47,590 nt of DNA from contig JAQBWN010000005.1 in NCBI GenBank assembly GCA_027624555.1, forward strand, positions 1-47,590. The letters run 5' to 3'. Below the pieces are notes generated by a model. It was not told the origin of the DNA. It made no database searches and saw only the letters and a list, made by a program, of their open reading frames with translations. The translations under genes were made by a program, and so were the position numbers. How positions within the stretch are numbered: position 1 is the stretch's first letter; each line of letters opens with the position of its first letter. The stretch is from a bacterium. GTDB lineage: Bacteria > Patescibacteriota > Andersenbacteria > UBA10190. Below are positions 45,195 through 47,590 of the stretch, in pieces.

Positions 45195-45814
45195 GTATTC
45201 TAATTCCGTTGTTCGTATGTTCTGCGTTTGCATCATCTGCACACGCTGATGATTTTAACGATAGCTCCGACATAGAGCCAACAACTCCCGTTACGGGGTA
45301 TTCCATAAAGCGGACAGCACCGTCTACAACTCCTGCGCCTACTATTCCTCCTACAACATCTCAAAATATGGTGCCTATTGCCAATGCCGGGCCAAATCAG
45401 GCGGTATTTACTGGTGCGCTTGTTGTACTGAATGCAAGCGAATCTCGGGATAGCGATGGTGCAATTGCTTCATATGTATGGAAGCAATTAAGCGGGCCAC
45501 CGATTGCGCTCCTTTCTCACCGTACAAAACACGCGTCATTTACCGCAGGAGGTTCTGCCGCCTCTTATGTTTTTGAGCTTACGGTGCGAGATACTTTTGG
45601 GGCGGTGGCAACAGATTTAGTGACTGTTGTGGTGCGTCAAAATCAGAATATTGTACCGGCTGTAGTTTTTCCTTCAGACATACCGCCAACTCCAATACCA
45701 GTTCCCACATCACTTTTTTCTACCCCAAAGATTCTGTTTATAGCACTCAGCGCAATTCTTATACTATTAGTTGGAATTGTGCTTAAAGTAGCGCTAAAAT
45801 CCAAAGAGCCTTAA
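45185..45814 (+). CDS. Secreted PKD-domain protein with C-terminal TM anchor
   Basis: Signal peptide, PIANAGPNQAVFTGALVVLNASESRDSDGAIASYVWKQLSGPP...FELTVRDTFGAVATDLVTVVV, TM near the C-terminus. Confidence 0.85.
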   Translation: MRISILIPLFVCSAFASSAHADDFNDSSDIEPTTPVTGYSIKRTAPSTTPAPTIPPTTSQNMVPIANAGPNQAVFTGALVVLNASESRDSDGAIASYVWKQLSGPPIALLSHRTKHASFTAGGSAASYVFELTVRDTFGAVATDLVTVVVRQNQNIVPAVVFPSDIPPTPIPVPTSLFSTPKILFIALSAILILLVGIVLKVALKSKEP

Positions 45815-45866
45815 CTGAATCTAGTTGGCCTGGAATTTTTTTTATAACAATGCTACAAACATATCT

Positions 45867-46562
45867 ATGCAAGCAATTATACTCATGGCAGGAAAAGGAA
45901 CTCGAATGGCGAAATATTACGAAGGGCCAAAGCAATTATTGCCGGTGTTAGGCAAGCCAGTAGTACATTATTTATTAGACAGTCTGCCACCTGAAATAAC
46001 AGAACTTATTTTTATTGTTGGCGGGCCACATGAAGATACAATTCGCAGTCATTTTGCAAGTGGGGAGTACGTCGGGCTTCCTATTACGTTTATTCGACAA
46101 GATGAGCAGTTAGGGCTTCCGCATGCATTTGGGATGGCAAAAGACGTGGTGAAGGGTAAATGGTTTGGAAGTGTTGCTGATGATATTTTTGACCCGGTTG
46201 CAATTTCCAAATTAGTGAAAGAAGATATGGCAATTCTTTCGTCTCGCGTGCCAAACCCAGAACAATTCGGCGTACTTGTTACAGACGAAGAAGATAATTT
46301 AGTACGAGCCGTAGAAAAACCAAAAGAGTTCGTATCTGATTTGGTGTGGACGGGTGCTATGGTTATGGACGAAACGTTTTTTACAACAAAGACGGAATTA
46401 TCTGCGCGAGGTGAATACGAAACACCAGATGTATGGACAAAGCTGGTGCAAGAACAGGGGAAGAAAATCAAAGTGATTACGTCTGCATACTGGTGCCCGG
46501 TAAACGACAAACCGCAACTGGAAGCCGCGGAGGCAAAGGTGAAAGAGTTGGGGTTGGTTTAG
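45867..46562 (+). CDS. Sugar nucleotidyltransferase (NTP_transferase family)
   Basis: MQAIILMAGKGTRMAKYYEGPKQLLPVLGKPVVHYLLDSL; start moved to 45867. Confidence 0.88.
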   Translation: MQAIILMAGKGTRMAKYYEGPKQLLPVLGKPVVHYLLDSLPPEITELIFIVGGPHEDTIRSHFASGEYVGLPITFIRQDEQLGLPHAFGMAKDVVKGKWFGSVADDIFDPVAISKLVKEDMAILSSRVPNPEQFGVLVTDEEDNLVRAVEKPKEFVSDLVWTGAMVMDETFFTTKTELSARGEYETPDVWTKLVQEQGKKIKVITSAYWCPVNDKPQLEAAEAKVKELGLV

Positions 46563-46601
46563 CTTTCGTCGCCTCCTCCCCTTTCCTGGTATACTGGCGC
46601 A

Positions 46602-47168
46602 ATGACGATTAAGAAAAAGTTTTATTGCTATGTAGATGAATCTGGACAAGACACTGCGGGAGAACTTTTTGTTGTTTCCGTTTTGGTGCTAGGCGCACAG
46701 CGATATGAACTAGAAAAAGCGCTAGAAGCCATAGAGCTGGAATCTGGAAAACGAAAAAAGAAATGGACGAATACGAAGCATAAAGAGAGAGAAAGATATC
46801 TGCGTAGCGTCATGAGGTTAGAAGGATTAAAGAATGCTGTATTTTATGACGTATTGCGTGGTAGTAAAGAGTTTTTTGCATTTACTGCGAACACAACCGC
46901 CTTTGCTGTCCGCAAGCGTGCTAAGAAGGGAGATGAAGTTACGGTGTATGTTGATGGATTTACAAAGATAGAGATTGCAAAATTTAAAAAAATACTCAAG
47001 CCATCCATGAAAGCGAGAACTTTTGTTAAGATGATTCGCCGTGATGAAAGTAGTTTATTGATAAGGCTGGCAGACGCTCTTTGTGGTTTGTTGCGAGATG
47101 CGCAGGAGGGAAGTTTGTGGGCGCAAGAGTTCGTACAGTTATTAAAAAACAGAAAAATTACCGAATAA
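46602..47168 (+). CDS. DUF3800 domain protein
   Basis: KKKFYCYVDESGQDTAGELFVVSVLVL...VYVDGFTKIEIAKFKKIL...RDESSLLIRLADALCGLLRDA. Confidence 0.82.
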   Translation: MTIKKKFYCYVDESGQDTAGELFVVSVLVLGAQRYELEKALEAIELESGKRKKKWTNTKHKERERYLRSVMRLEGLKNAVFYDVLRGSKEFFAFTANTTAFAVRKRAKKGDEVTVYVDGFTKIEIAKFKKILKPSMKARTFVKMIRRDESSLLIRLADALCGLLRDAQEGSLWAQEFVQLLKNRKITE

Positions 47169-47240
47169 AAAACCACCCACATTGTGAAATGGGGGCGGAA
47201 ACACCTATCGTTTGCACGAGACCCTCCATGAAGGTAGGAT
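47166..47240 (+). ncRNA. Candidate structured RNA adjacent to DUF3800 gene
   Basis: CCACCCACATTGTGAAATGGGGGCGG hairpin followed by GAAACACCTATCGTTTGCACGAGACCCTCCATGAAGGTAGGATTTCAG, directly after the DUF3800 stop. Confidence 0.4.
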
Positions 47241-47530
47241 TTCAGCGTTTTTTGGTTATGTGTACAGTATACGCATATAAGAGCCTCTGTCAATCGCATT
47301 TTTGTTCTGTAACTGTGCACAATCTTTTCTTCATTCTTTAGGCGGATCCTACGATCGTCTCCGCCTCACGTTTTGTACTCCTATTATACGATGCTGAGCA
47401 GACTTTTCAAGCAGAAACGGTTTTCTTGTACAAGCATTTGGCATTCCCTCCGGCTTTGCTATACTACACCTTGTTAACCCCCTCCGCGCTTACCTTATGG
47501 TAGGTGCGGAGTTCTTTATATGCGCCGTCG

Positions 47531-47590
47531 TTCCCCTCCCGCCAATTGGGGGGAGGGTTAGGGTGGGGGCAGGTGAGATGCTATGTCGCT
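47531..47590. mobile_element. Left end of a third DUF559 palindromic element (runs off window)
   Basis: TTCCCCTCCCGCCAATTGGGGGGAGGGTTAGGGTGGGGGCAGGTGAGATGCTATGTCGCT; reverse strand SDIASHLPPP* matches the DUF559 C-terminus. Confidence 0.78.

Noticed and set aside
46049-46510. 153-aa minus-strand ORF
   Set aside because: Antisense to the sugar nucleotidyltransferase; typical shadow ORF.

Overview
The window looks like a Patescibacteria/CPR-type (Parcubacteria-like) chromosome segment. This lineage call is an inference from gene style and content; no search was run. The core content is: the 3' part of lgt; a UvrD-like helicase fused to a PD-(D/E)XK nuclease; a GlcD-like FAD oxidase; a long, translationally coupled type IV pilus operon (pilB, pilC, minor pilins, a PMT-type glycosyltransferase, PilX-like, pilM, pilN, pilO, then a nucleotidyltransferase and PrsW); infC-rpmI-rplT plus a UDP-glucuronate decarboxylase-like gene; smpB followed by an unannotated tmRNA (ssrA); an accessory island of orphan ORFs between ssrA and argS; argS, ileS, recO, tgt, glyS, M16 peptidase, ppa, tatD, leuS; and a DUF3800 gene with a possible adjacent structured RNA. 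The most interesting signal is a palindromic-repeat system. A DUF559 (Vsr-like) endonuclease ORF at about 32.25-32.72 kb sits inside composite GC-rich palindromic termini. An internally deleted copy with the same termini and the same C-terminal coding remnant lies at 3.57-3.78 kb. The left end of a third copy runs off the right edge of the window. C-rich hairpins of similar appearance, and one unrelated palindrome, lie in frame inside conserved proteins (lgt, leuS, tatD). Other notable points: a second nuclease/repeat association (GIY-YIG plus a truncated copy), a 9-bp 'CGTTAGCTT' minisatellite that supplies stop codons of two convergent genes, an ArgRS with a degenerate HIGH motif, a TGT lacking the canonical zinc cysteines, and a 41-aa basic ORF in its own small transcription unit.
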